Assembly: GCF_003286125.1 (NCBI RefSeq)
Contig: NZ_QMED01000004.1
Span: 62,001-126,000 of the forward strand
Source of the DNA: Algibacillus agarilyticus
GTDB taxonomy: Bacteria > Pseudomonadota > Gammaproteobacteria > Enterobacterales > Alteromonadaceae
Length of the DNA stretch: 64,000 nucleotides
Direction of reading: 5' to 3'
Shown here: one piece after another, positions 26,715 through 33,832 of the stretch
Layout: each line of letters opens with the position of its first letter
Numbering within the stretch: position 1 is the stretch's first letter
The notes under the pieces: model-generated
Told to the model about the DNA's origin: nothing
The model's input: only the letters and a program-made list of their open reading frames with translations
Databases searched by the model: none
Translations under genes and position numbers: made by a program

Positions 26715-27133
26715 TTTGTATCTCTCATGTAAATTTTTAATAACCGAAAATCAATAGAAAGGAAAATTATGAAAGGGTTTAATACTATCGATATCAAATA
26801 ATCGCGCTCAGTTGAAACAGCATAGGGGGATTGTTTTGATAAAACACTTAATATATGACGAAGGCGCACTTAAATACTCTTTTTCCTTATCCTTGAGTTA
26901 CTATATTTATAACCTAATTATATTAGGGTTAGCAACTTAAATACCGGTAAAGTTTGGTATTTCATTTATTAAATCGTTTAATTATTATGGAGATGCGTGA
27001 AACATTCGATAAGCCATTAATTACAACTAAATAATATTTTATAGTTTTCACCAAACAAAGGATAAATATAATTTAGCTTATGTTTACAATAAATTAATTA
27101 TGAACAAGGCTTGTGACTAAAAATTAATTAACG
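26715..27133. other. Island edge: AT-rich gap with dptF relic
   Basis: Apart from the relic at 26804-26868, this 419-bp gap holds an imperfect dyad (TAACCTAAT / ATTAGGGTTA, ~26911-26933) and no gene or RNA that I recognise. No integrase, tRNA fragment or copy of the ssrA 3' end was seen. It probably contains the dptF promoter and the right boundary of the defence island. Confidence 0.5.
26804..26868 (-). pseudogene. Relic of a second, diverged dptF 5' end
   Basis: Read on the minus strand this encodes (V)RLRHI-LSVLSKQSPYAVSTER-DY. It aligns with LSVLSKSSPYAVSTER of the intact dptF (nt 26638-26697) at 15 of 16 core residues. At the DNA level about ten codons differ synonymously (for example CTT/TTA, TCT/AGT, CGT/CGC), so it is not a recent duplication but the stump of a distinct dptF that was once under selection. 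An in-frame TAA lies just upstream, and similarity ends after residue ~27. Confidence 0.75.
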
Positions 27134-27937
27134 TTATTTTACCTGCCACAAAAACATTGAACAAAGCTTGTTCATTATTTTGAGTTGATAATGTTCGTCA
27201 CTGGGTTTGCCTGCTGCGCCATAACATACGTGTAAGGGTAAAAGGTGCTCTTCTCGTGGGTGACAATATCTTGCGTAGGGGGCATTTTGCCAATTAATCA
27301 GCTGTTGCTTTCGGTTTTGTTCAGGCATTTGGCTGGCGGTTATTGTTTCTGTAAGCCAGTGTTCAAACGCTTGGTTTTTAGTTGTTGCTTCGCCTGACGG
27401 TGTAAAAAATGCAGGCAGGTTATGAAACGAAAAACCGGAGCCGATTATGAGCAAGTTATCCCAAGCTACATCGCGTAAACATTGCCCCATGTTTATATGC
27501 TGCTCAGGGTCTAGGTTTTGCATTAATGATAACTGTACGCAGGGTATATCTGCATCAGGATACATAATTTTAAGCGGTACAAATACCCCATGATCGAACC
27601 CACGTTGTTGGTCTTTACTTGCTTTAAAACCTTGATGTAACATTGCGTTATAAACCGCTTTAGCTAATTTTAATTCGCCTAAACTTTGATACTTAATTTG
27701 GTAAGCTTCTTTTGAGAAACCACCATAATCATAAATGAGATCGGGCTGAGGCTTGCATGTAACAGTAGGTAATAGCGCTTCCCAATGTGCACTAATCACG
27801 AGTATTGCACTGGGCTTGCCTACTTTATGCGCGAGTGTTTTAAGCGTCGATACCATTTCTTGATAGTCAGGTTCGCCTAATAATGGCATCGGCCCTCCCC
27901 CATGAGAAATAAACATAATGTGCTGATTTGTTTTCAT
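27134..27937 (-). CDS. DODA/LigB-type extradiol ring-cleavage dioxygenase
   Basis: 267 residues from the ATG at 27937, which has AGAGG at 6 nt; an ATG at 27952 overlaps the previous stop but lacks such a site. HIMFISHGGGPM at the N-terminus and VISAHWE, FDHGVFVPL and LIIGSGFSFHNL supply the metal-binding and catalytic histidines of the class III extradiol dioxygenase / 4,5-DOPA dioxygenase (YgiD) family. These cytosolic enzymes cleave catechol-type rings. It is coupled to the glutathionyl-hydroquinone reductase gene, which points to quinone or phenolic detoxification, perhaps of algal phenolics. The exact substrate is not predictable. Confidence 0.87.
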   Translation of the reverse strand: MKTNQHIMFISHGGGPMPLLGEPDYQEMVSTLKTLAHKVGKPSAILVISAHWEALLPTVTCKPQPDLIYDYGGFSKEAYQIKYQSLGELKLAKAVYNAMLHQGFKASKDQQRGFDHGVFVPLKIMYPDADIPCVQLSLMQNLDPEQHINMGQCLRDVAWDNLLIIGSGFSFHNLPAFFTPSGEATTKNQAFEHWLTETITASQMPEQNRKQQLINWQNAPYARYCHPREEHLLPLHVCYGAAGKPSDEHYQLKIMNKLCSMFLWQVK

Positions 27938-27948
27938 GTTGCCTCTTC

Positions 27949-28896
27949 TCATTTTAAATTTTCAGGACCAACCGGCACAATCCCGTTAGGGTTTAGCGCT
28001 TTAATCGAGTAATAGCCAGCTTTAATATGTTCGATATTGATAGTTTCTTCTATACCCTTTATTTGCTTAATTCGATGCACGTAGGCTTTTAGGTTTTTCA
28101 TGTCTTTAATCATGTTTCGGTTACATTTAAACAAGCTGTAGTAAGCTACATCAAACCTAATTAAGGTCACAAATAACCGAATATCGGTTTCGGTTAGGTT
28201 GTTGCCTAACAGGTAGGGTCGATTATCGGCGAGTCTGTTTTCGAGAGCATCGAGCATTGAAAACAGATTTAGGTATGCCTCTTGATAGGCGAGTTGTGTG
28301 GTTGCAAAACCTGCTTGATATACACCGTTATTAAGCTGGTTGTATATTTTATGATTAAGTTGATCAATTTCTTGCGCGTGTGTGTTTGGATATAAATCGG
28401 GGCCTTGGTCAATAAGATCAACAAAGGCGGTATTAAACATGCGAATAATATCGGCAGATTCATTATTCACTATGGTGTGTGTTTTTTTATCCCACAATAC
28501 CGGAACAGTCGCTCGTCCGGTAAAATCAGGCTTTACCTGGGTATAAAGCTGATGCATGTATTCATGGTTATTAAGTTGATCAATGTTTAGCCCCGTGTTG
28601 GAAAATTGCCAACCTTGATCACTTAATTTAGGGTTAACCACTGATATAGTAATTATATCGTTTAAGCCTTTTATGGCTCTGGCCATTAGCGTTCGGCTAG
28701 CCCAAGGGCATATATATGCTACGTATAAATGATATCGATCACGCTCTGCTTTAAAACCGCCTTGGCCCGTTATACCGGCAGAGCCATCTCGTGTTATCCA
28801 GTTACGAAATGAAGAGGTTTGCCTTATAAAACGGCCTTGTTCATCTTGTTTTTGTACGGGTTGCCAATTGTCTTGCCATTTACCATTAACTAACAT
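27949..28896 (-). CDS. Glutathionyl-hydroquinone reductase (YqjG/ECM4 family GST)
   Basis: 315 residues, the usual length for Xi-class glutathione transferases. The catalytic motif is YICPWASRT (residues ~54-62, Cys nucleophile). An N-terminal FRNWITRDGSAGITGQGGF segment and a helical C-terminal domain (ETDIRLFVTLIRFDVAYYSLFKCN) are family hallmarks. The enzyme reduces glutathionyl-hydroquinones with glutathione, recycling quinone adducts in the cytosol. Its stop overlaps an in-frame upstream ATG of the dioxygenase (ATGA). Together with DoxX and a divergent LysR regulator it forms a probable quinone-stress cluster. Confidence 0.92.
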   Translation of the reverse strand: MLVNGKWQDNWQPVQKQDEQGRFIRQTSSFRNWITRDGSAGITGQGGFKAERDRYHLYVAYICPWASRTLMARAIKGLNDIITISVVNPKLSDQGWQFSNTGLNIDQLNNHEYMHQLYTQVKPDFTGRATVPVLWDKKTHTIVNNESADIIRMFNTAFVDLIDQGPDLYPNTHAQEIDQLNHKIYNQLNNGVYQAGFATTQLAYQEAYLNLFSMLDALENRLADNRPYLLGNNLTETDIRLFVTLIRFDVAYYSLFKCNRNMIKDMKNLKAYVHRIKQIKGIEETINIEHIKAGYYSIKALNPNGIVPVGPENLK

Positions 28897-28976
28897 AATG
28901 ATGCTTTCCTGTCAGGTTATGCCCAAGCAGCTTGTGGTTATAAATAGTTACTTGGGTTATAAAGGTTACTTAAAGC

Positions 28977-29438
28977 TTAAGCTTGTTGAGGTGTTATTGA
29001 TTTGGCTAACCTGTTATCAATTGAGTAACTGCCCGCCCCTTGAAAAGTTAAGGCTAACGTTGCAGCAAAAAGCGCTAAAGCAAATTCATAACCATTATTT
29101 GATAAAAATAACCCGTGATTTATATGAACAGCCAATATGGCCACCAGCATCGTAAATGCACTTATTGCCGCCGCCGGTCGGGTAACAACACCGAGTACGA
29201 GTGCTAGTCCGCCAAAAAATTCTGCACTACCTGCCAGTAATGCCATCATAAAGCCGGGTGCTAAACCAATGCTCGTCATCCATTGCCCTGTGCCTTCTAA
29301 ACCATAACCGCCAAACCAACTGAATAATTTTTGACCGCCATGCGCCATTAATATAATACCTATTGGAATGCGTAATAGTAATCCGCCAACTCCTGCGTCT
29401 GATTTTAACGTTTTTTGTATTGTGTGTTTGTTAATCAT
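28977..29438 (-). CDS. DoxX-family membrane protein
   Basis: 153 residues with four predicted membrane helices: GGLLLRIPIGIILMAHGGQKLF, FMMALLAGSAEFFGGLALVLGV, AAISAFTMLVAILAVHI and FALALFAATLALTF. The RIPIGIILMAHGGQKL and GSAEFFGGLALVLG motifs are typical of the DoxX family, small inner-membrane proteins often induced by quinones or electrophiles. It is divergent from a LysR regulator with a dyad between them, and upstream of the hydroquinone reductase and dioxygenase genes. The biochemical role is not defined for this family. Confidence 0.9.
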   Translation of the reverse strand: MINKHTIQKTLKSDAGVGGLLLRIPIGIILMAHGGQKLFSWFGGYGLEGTGQWMTSIGLAPGFMMALLAGSAEFFGGLALVLGVVTRPAAAISAFTMLVAILAVHINHGLFLSNNGYEFALALFAATLALTFQGAGSYSIDNRLAKSITPQQA

Positions 29439-29532
29439 GTCTTGCCTCTATGTTATTTATAAAGTTTGAATACTGTTAATGCAGCAATCCATTTCATATT
29501 ACTAGCAACCCTAATGTTGATAAATGCTATAG

Positions 29533-29550
29533 TTGTTGAATAATTAACAA
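29533..29550. promoter_or_regulatory. LysR-type operator candidate
   Basis: TTGTT-N8-AACAA with a T-N11-A core (29533-29550) lies between the divergent doxX-like and lysR genes, the usual place for a LysR activator site. A longer pair, CCCTAAT (29509-29515) and ATTAGGG (29566-29572), brackets it. Confidence 0.5.
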
Positions 29551-29579
29551 CAATACATTTGTAATATTAGGGATGAGTC

Positions 29580-30491
29580 ATGGACAGAATTGATAATATG
29601 AAGGCTTTTGTTACGGTGGCTGAAGAAGGCAGTTTTACTAAAGCGGCTAACAAATTAAATATGTCGAGCCAGCTGATCAGTAAGTATGTTTCGCATTTTG
29701 AAGAATATTTAGGTACTCGACTTTTTAACCGTACAACGCGCCGTGTTCATTTAACCGATGAAGGCGAACAATGTTTTTTACACGCTAAACAAATATTAGA
29801 AAGTATTACCGCGATGGAAAGTCATTTTGGTCAGCTGCAGCAATCGGTTAACGGTGTTTTACATATCAGTGCACCCGTTTCTTTTTCCACATTGCATTTA
29901 CCCCCTTTGCTACGTGATTTTAAAAAAGCGTATCCTGACGTCGGCATCGATTTGCAATTAAGTGATCGTAAAATCGATATTGTTGATGAGGGTTTGGATG
30001 TCGCACTAAGAATAGGTCATCTTAAAGATTCTTCATTAATCGCTAAAAAAGTGGCCACGGTTAGGCTCGTACTTTGTGCTTCACCAGACTATTTGGCGTT
30101 GAATGGAACCCCAACACATCCACAAGAATTAAATCCGCTCCACTTTTTGCGATACAGCTATATAGAATATAATCAGCCTCATTTGCCGCTTATGCAAGCG
30201 TTAAAGCCCAATATGCATAGCAATAACCCGTCGGGTTTGTGTGCTAATAATGGCGAAATACTCATGAACGCAGCAATAGCCGGAGAAGGATACACACTGC
30301 AACCGACATTTATTGTGGGTGAAGCCTTAAAACAAGGTAAATTGGTTACCTTATTAGACGCATTTGAACCTGACACAATGGGGTTATATGTTGTTTATCC
30401 GCACCGTAAGTTGTTAGCACCTAAGTTAAGAGTCTTTGTTGATTTTATAAGTGATTATTATGGAGCGTTTCCGTATTGGGATAATTTTTAA
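29580..30491 (+). CDS. LysR-family transcriptional regulator
   Basis: 303 residues. The N-terminal winged helix (MDRIDNMKAFVTVAEEGSFTKAANKLNMSSQLISKYVSHFEEYLGTRLFNRTTRRVHLTDEG) is of the CrgA/DmlR-like LysR subgroup, followed by a type-2 periplasmic-binding-like effector domain (residues ~90-295). It is divergent from doxX, so it most likely controls doxX and the hydroquinone reductase/dioxygenase genes in response to a quinone or phenolic signal. The inducer is unknown. Confidence 0.92.
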   Translation: MDRIDNMKAFVTVAEEGSFTKAANKLNMSSQLISKYVSHFEEYLGTRLFNRTTRRVHLTDEGEQCFLHAKQILESITAMESHFGQLQQSVNGVLHISAPVSFSTLHLPPLLRDFKKAYPDVGIDLQLSDRKIDIVDEGLDVALRIGHLKDSSLIAKKVATVRLVLCASPDYLALNGTPTHPQELNPLHFLRYSYIEYNQPHLPLMQALKPNMHSNNPSGLCANNGEILMNAAIAGEGYTLQPTFIVGEALKQGKLVTLLDAFEPDTMGLYVVYPHRKLLAPKLRVFVDFISDYYGAFPYWDNF

Positions 30492-30509
30492 TATTTCACA
30501 CAAAACAAA

Positions 30510-30545
30510 GGCATAAATAAAGACATAAATAAAGACATAAATAAC
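30510..30545. repeat. Three tandem 12-bp units
   Basis: GGCATAAATAAA, GACATAAATAAA and GACATAAATAAC follow each other directly behind the lysR stop. It is a short low-complexity tandem repeat with no evident function. Confidence 0.7.
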
Positions 30546-30608
30546 GGCAAAAAAACACAGAGTGGTTTGTTTTGTGGCTAGCTTAAATACATCGTTATTT
30601 ATTGTTAT

Positions 30609-30830
30609 TTAACGGCGGATATATGAATTAACTATGTTGGCCATTCGTGTTTTAACTTGTGGGGTTAAACCTAAGCTAATCAACCCACATGAAAAAGCGA
30701 GCATAAACATAAACCCCTTTACTATTTTTGCACCGGTTAGCAAGGTCAATAATAATAGGCACGCAACGTAGGTTAAGCCGAGTAAACCAACAAACAAACA
30801 GAGTCCTTTTATATCATCATTCATCAACAT
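30609..30830 (-). CDS. Small two-span membrane protein, unknown
   Basis: 73 residues: a hydrophobic helix (LCLFVGLLGLTYVACLLLLTLLTG), a second one (GFMFMLAFSCGLISLGL) and a basic C-terminus ending YIRR. The start at 30830 has AAGGA about 8 nt upstream, which supports translation. It follows the metallo-beta-lactamase gene by 51 bp on the same strand and may share its transcript. I do not recognise a family. Confidence 0.55.
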   Translation of the reverse strand: MLMNDDIKGLCLFVGLLGLTYVACLLLLTLLTGAKIVKGFMFMLAFSCGLISLGLTPQVKTRMANIVNSYIRR

Positions 30831-30881
30831 TATTTTATCCTTAATCTATTCTATTAATTTTAAACTTTTACTTTAAAAATT

Positions 30882-31685
30882 TTAATCGTTATTTACGTGT
30901 TTAGCTAATTTTTTAGTGTGTGTTAGTAGGTTTTTATCGCCAATCGCACCATGCCCCGGAATAACGGTTTGTATTGATGTAAATTCGTTTAAAATATTAT
31001 CTATTGATGCGGCCCAGCGGCTAATCATCGCTTCGCCGGTATACCCTAAATTTTTACTCTGTATGCTTCGAACAAGGCAACCGCCATATAAAACATTATG
31101 TTTAGGTAACCAAACAACAATATTATCAAGTGTATGCCCGGCTCCCGGATAAAAAGCATCAACGGTATTATTAAGTAATTTTAAGTGTGGGCTATTAAAT
31201 TCGTTTTGGGCGATGGGGTTGGTATTTTGTTTTAATAAATCGTTTGTTAATTTATGCGCATAGGTGGGTATTGATATTCCGTTTAAATATTCAATGCCTG
31301 CGGTTCGATCTTCATGTGAATGTGTAGAAAGGCTGCCAACTAATTCATACTGTTGGTTTGTTATCCACGAGACTAATTTTTTGGTATCGCTCAACGTCCA
31401 GGGGGTATCTATAATAAAGGCTTTTTGTTTTTCAATAACAACAAGCCCATTAGAACTGACTAAACCATAGGGCTCTACCCGCTTATATGATTTATGAAGA
31501 TAAAGTCCGGCTGACAGTTTTTTGATCTCGATCGCTTTTGTTTGTAGCTGCTCAGCGGGGTTATTTTGTTTATCTGTTTTAGCGTTAATATGCGGACTAA
31601 ACAATATAATAAACAACAAAACGAAAAGCATGTTGGGTACTATTGGTGTTTCTGTTATTAACTTTTTAAGGCTGCCTGCGTTCAT
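30882..31685 (-). CDS. Subclass B1-like metallo-beta-lactamase
   Basis: 267 residues from the ATG at 31685; a longer frame would read through the upstream terminator hairpin, so it is rejected. A hydrophobic signal (MLFVLLFIILFSPHINA) directs it to the periplasm. The B1 zinc ligands are all present in order: HSHEDR (two His and Asp, near residue 120), GAGHTLDNIVVWLP (third His), LYGGCLVRS (zinc-ligand Cys) and VIPGHG (last His). That set, in particular GGC and GH, distinguishes B1 enzymes from other MBL-fold hydrolases. HSHED differs from the more common HxHxD variants. Hydrolysis of beta-lactams is likely but unproven; environmental B1 enzymes are known in marine gammaproteobacteria. Confidence 0.87.
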   Translation of the reverse strand: MNAGSLKKLITETPIVPNMLFVLLFIILFSPHINAKTDKQNNPAEQLQTKAIEIKKLSAGLYLHKSYKRVEPYGLVSSNGLVVIEKQKAFIIDTPWTLSDTKKLVSWITNQQYELVGSLSTHSHEDRTAGIEYLNGISIPTYAHKLTNDLLKQNTNPIAQNEFNSPHLKLLNNTVDAFYPGAGHTLDNIVVWLPKHNVLYGGCLVRSIQSKNLGYTGEAMISRWAASIDNILNEFTSIQTVIPGHGAIGDKNLLTHTKKLAKHVNND

Positions 31686-31708
31686 CCTTTTTGGGTTACT
31701 CGCAACAA

Positions 31709-31734
31709 AAAAGCCAATCATCTGATTGGCTTTC
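31709..31734 (-). terminator. Terminator after the Sel1/TonB gene
   Basis: AAAGCCAATCA, a 2-nt loop and TGATTGGCTTT form a hairpin flanked by an A tract on the left, which reads as a T tract on the minus strand. It separates the Sel1/TonB gene from the beta-lactamase and shows that the latter starts downstream of 31709. Confidence 0.75.
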
Positions 31735-31759
31735 TAAGGTTTATTAACCGTGTAATCAT

Positions 31760-33511
31760 TTAGTTACCCGCGGTTCGTTCTGCTAATGTAAAGGCCAGTT
31801 TAACTTTAAAACCGGTTCTTTTAACGGTTGTCCCGTTTTCAATTATCGGCTCATAGCGCCATTGTTTAAGAGCGTCTATTGCTGCAATATCAAATATCTC
31901 GTCGGGTTGCGAAGATAAAACCTCAATGTCTTCAACTAAGCCATTACGGTTTACCGAATAAGACAGTTTCACCCAACCTTCAACGCCTTCAACTTCTGCG
32001 TTTTCAGGATAAACCGGGCCGATGCGATCAATTGGCACGAGTTTCTTTTTCTTAGGTGCTTGTAACTTTGCGACTTGTTGATTATTAGCAATAACTTTTT
32101 TCGCTTCTTCAACAATAACCGGTTCAGGTTTGCTTGAATCGGCACTTAAATCAACACTCAGTTGCTGCGCTAAACTCATAATTCGGCTGGTTGGCCAACC
32201 ACGGCTTAATGCGGTTGAATAAGCCTGTGACAAGAATTCAGACGATTTAGAGCTTGAACCTTGCGCTGAATAGGCAGCCCCCATAATCATTAAATAATCC
32301 GGGTGCGATTCATCAGTATAAAGACCATCTTTTCCGATTAAGCTTGATTTAAAGGGGTAAAAGAAATCATCGTAAATACTGGTTGCATATAAAACACCGA
32401 GCTCTTGGTTCGCATTTGCGTTGCCTTCAATTGCGGCATCTTCAAGCATGCGCACGGCTTCGGTATATTCGCGTTTTGTCGGGTTACCTGCTAATACTTC
32501 TTTGGCATAAACATATTGTGCGGGAGGGTATTTATCTTGCGCACTCATTTCTAACCAAACATACGCTTTAACCGGGTCCATTTGTACGCCTCGGCCATCT
32601 AACAAGCGATTGGCTAAATCATAACGCGCACGTGGGTGGCCCGATTTGGCCGCTTCAAGCAACCAAGCCGCTGATGTGCGAATTTTATCGCTCATCTTAG
32701 GTCTTAATATGCCTTGACCATATAAACGCGCTAACAAGTATTGCGACTCAGCATCTCCGGTTGAAGCTCGCGCACTTAGTGATTCTGTAAATTTATTTAA
32801 ACTACGTAGATAACTTTGATGTGAACGAATGTTTGTGGTTTTAAATTCAAATTTGATGATGTAATCATCAACTTGCACCATGTGCTCGCCGCGTTGCTGC
32901 GATTTAAATTTCCACTGACTTGCGGCATTTAAAACTTCATCATCAAATACCCCTTCTGGGTATGAGTTAAATATTTTAGGGTTGCTAACAACGCCGTTTT
33001 CATCAATCGTAACCGAAACAAGCGCCCAACCACTGGCATCTTCAACTTGCGGGTTTTTAATTTCAAGTGGTGTGAGTTGTTTATCAAGTGAGTTGTCAGA
33101 TGTGAATTGTGGAAATAATGAAACTGATAACGCTTCTTCGCCATACAGTGATTCGATTTCTTGACCGATCACTTTGGCTTCACGTTTAGATGGCAGCTCT
33201 CGTCTGAGGCGTTGCATCATATCAACAGCGTTTCGGTAGCCCCCTTTTCTAGATAGGGTGAACCATGCGTTCGCTTCGTATATATCTGAAACAACACCTT
33301 TGCCTTGGTAATACATAAGACCAATATAATATTGAGCTTGTGGATTACCAATTTGTGCGTATTTCATAAATTCAGCATACGATGCTTTATAGTTGCGCTC
33401 TTCGAATGCCTTTTTGGCAGATTCTATACTAGCATCCGCTATGAAAGGTATACACAGCATTGAGCAAATAGAAATGGCCTTGATTGAAATTTTTTTAATT
33501 TTATTCTTCAT
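31760..33511 (-). CDS. Sel1-repeat protein with two TonB C-terminal domains
   Basis: 583 residues with a signal peptide (cleavage near ADA, residue 27). Sel1-like repeats are seen at residues ~45-85 (AQYYIGLMYYQGKGVVSDIYEANAWFTLS) and ~245-370 (AESQYLLARLYGQG, ARYDLANRLLDGRGVQMD). TonB C-terminal domains follow each block: residues ~155-220 (GWALVSVTIDENGVVSNPKIFNSYPEGVFDDEVLNAASQWKF) and ~490-575 (EGWVKLSYSVNRNGLVEDIEVLSSQPDEIFDIAAIDALKQWRYEP). There is no Pro-rich linker or evident inner-membrane anchor, so it may be a periplasmic adaptor rather than a classical energy transducer. Related single-domain proteins are common in Alteromonadales. Confidence 0.85.
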   Translation of the reverse strand: MKNKIKKISIKAISICSMLCIPFIADASIESAKKAFEERNYKASYAEFMKYAQIGNPQAQYYIGLMYYQGKGVVSDIYEANAWFTLSRKGGYRNAVDMMQRLRRELPSKREAKVIGQEIESLYGEEALSVSLFPQFTSDNSLDKQLTPLEIKNPQVEDASGWALVSVTIDENGVVSNPKIFNSYPEGVFDDEVLNAASQWKFKSQQRGEHMVQVDDYIIKFEFKTTNIRSHQSYLRSLNKFTESLSARASTGDAESQYLLARLYGQGILRPKMSDKIRTSAAWLLEAAKSGHPRARYDLANRLLDGRGVQMDPVKAYVWLEMSAQDKYPPAQYVYAKEVLAGNPTKREYTEAVRMLEDAAIEGNANANQELGVLYATSIYDDFFYPFKSSLIGKDGLYTDESHPDYLMIMGAAYSAQGSSSKSSEFLSQAYSTALSRGWPTSRIMSLAQQLSVDLSADSSKPEPVIVEEAKKVIANNQQVAKLQAPKKKKLVPIDRIGPVYPENAEVEGVEGWVKLSYSVNRNGLVEDIEVLSSQPDEIFDIAAIDALKQWRYEPIIENGTTVKRTGFKVKLAFTLAERTAGN

Positions 33512-33605
33512 ATAACTACGGCATTTTTTGAGTTAAGAAATGTTAATAAGCTGTAAACATAATAATCACTTGTTTACTCAGTTGTCTATCAACCTGACGA
33601 CTTTT

Positions 33606-33642
33606 TTTCATAAAATATGTAAGAAAAAAGGATTTTATGAAA
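33606..33642. promoter_or_regulatory. 11-bp inverted repeat upstream of the Sel1/TonB gene
   Basis: TTTCATAAAAT (33606-33616) and ATTTTATGAAA (33632-33642) are perfect complements 15 bp apart, about 95 bp before the Sel1/TonB start. It is a candidate operator, or a hairpin around the AAGGA/ATG of an 18-codon ORF at 33637-33693. Confidence 0.45.
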
Positions 33643-33778
33643 TCTTTGAACAGATTCACAGAAAAAAACTGTTATATAGTCATTTTGTTGTAACAAAGTT
33701 AGAAAAGCAACCCATTTAACAATTAATAAAGCAGAAATATTAACGACTTAGCAATAAGGGGTTATTTAAGGAGTTGAT

Positions 33779-33826
33779 TTGATAGGTCAAAATTGCGTGT
33801 TATTGACCTATCAATTCGTTTTTTTT
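33779..33826 (+). terminator. Orphan rightward terminator
   Basis: 12-bp perfect stem with a 12-nt loop, then a run of eight T from 33819. It is oriented for a plus-strand transcript and lies opposite the 3' end of the leftward GH2 gene. Confidence 0.6.
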
Positions 33827-33832
33827 ATTCGA

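Larger units (their letters stand above)
33512..33832 (+). other. Gap with dyad, leader-size ORF and plus-strand terminator; possible small RNA
   Basis: Between two leftward genes this 321-bp gap contains, on the plus strand, the dyad above, an 18-codon ORF (33637-33693, with AAGGA), and a perfect 12-bp hairpin TTGATAGGTCAA / TTGACCTATCAA (33779-33814) followed by TTCGTTTTTTTT. The T tract only works rightward, where no annotated gene needs a terminator. A plus-strand small RNA or micro-ORF transcript is possible. Confidence 0.35.

Noticed and set aside
26750-27133. Duplicate of the ssrA 3' end as a right attachment site of the island
   Set aside because: I looked for the CCCCCCGGCTCCACCA end and its flanks across the right boundary and saw only a chance CACCAA. 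No integrase gene is present either.
28868-29155. 95-residue plus-strand ORF over the hydroquinone reductase / doxX junction
   Set aside because: It is antisense to doxX with no coding character of its own.
31685-31721. Beta-lactamase start at 31721 (MIGFFVAS...)
   Set aside because: That stretch is encoded by the terminator hairpin of the upstream gene, so transcription from the beta-lactamase promoter cannot include it sensibly.
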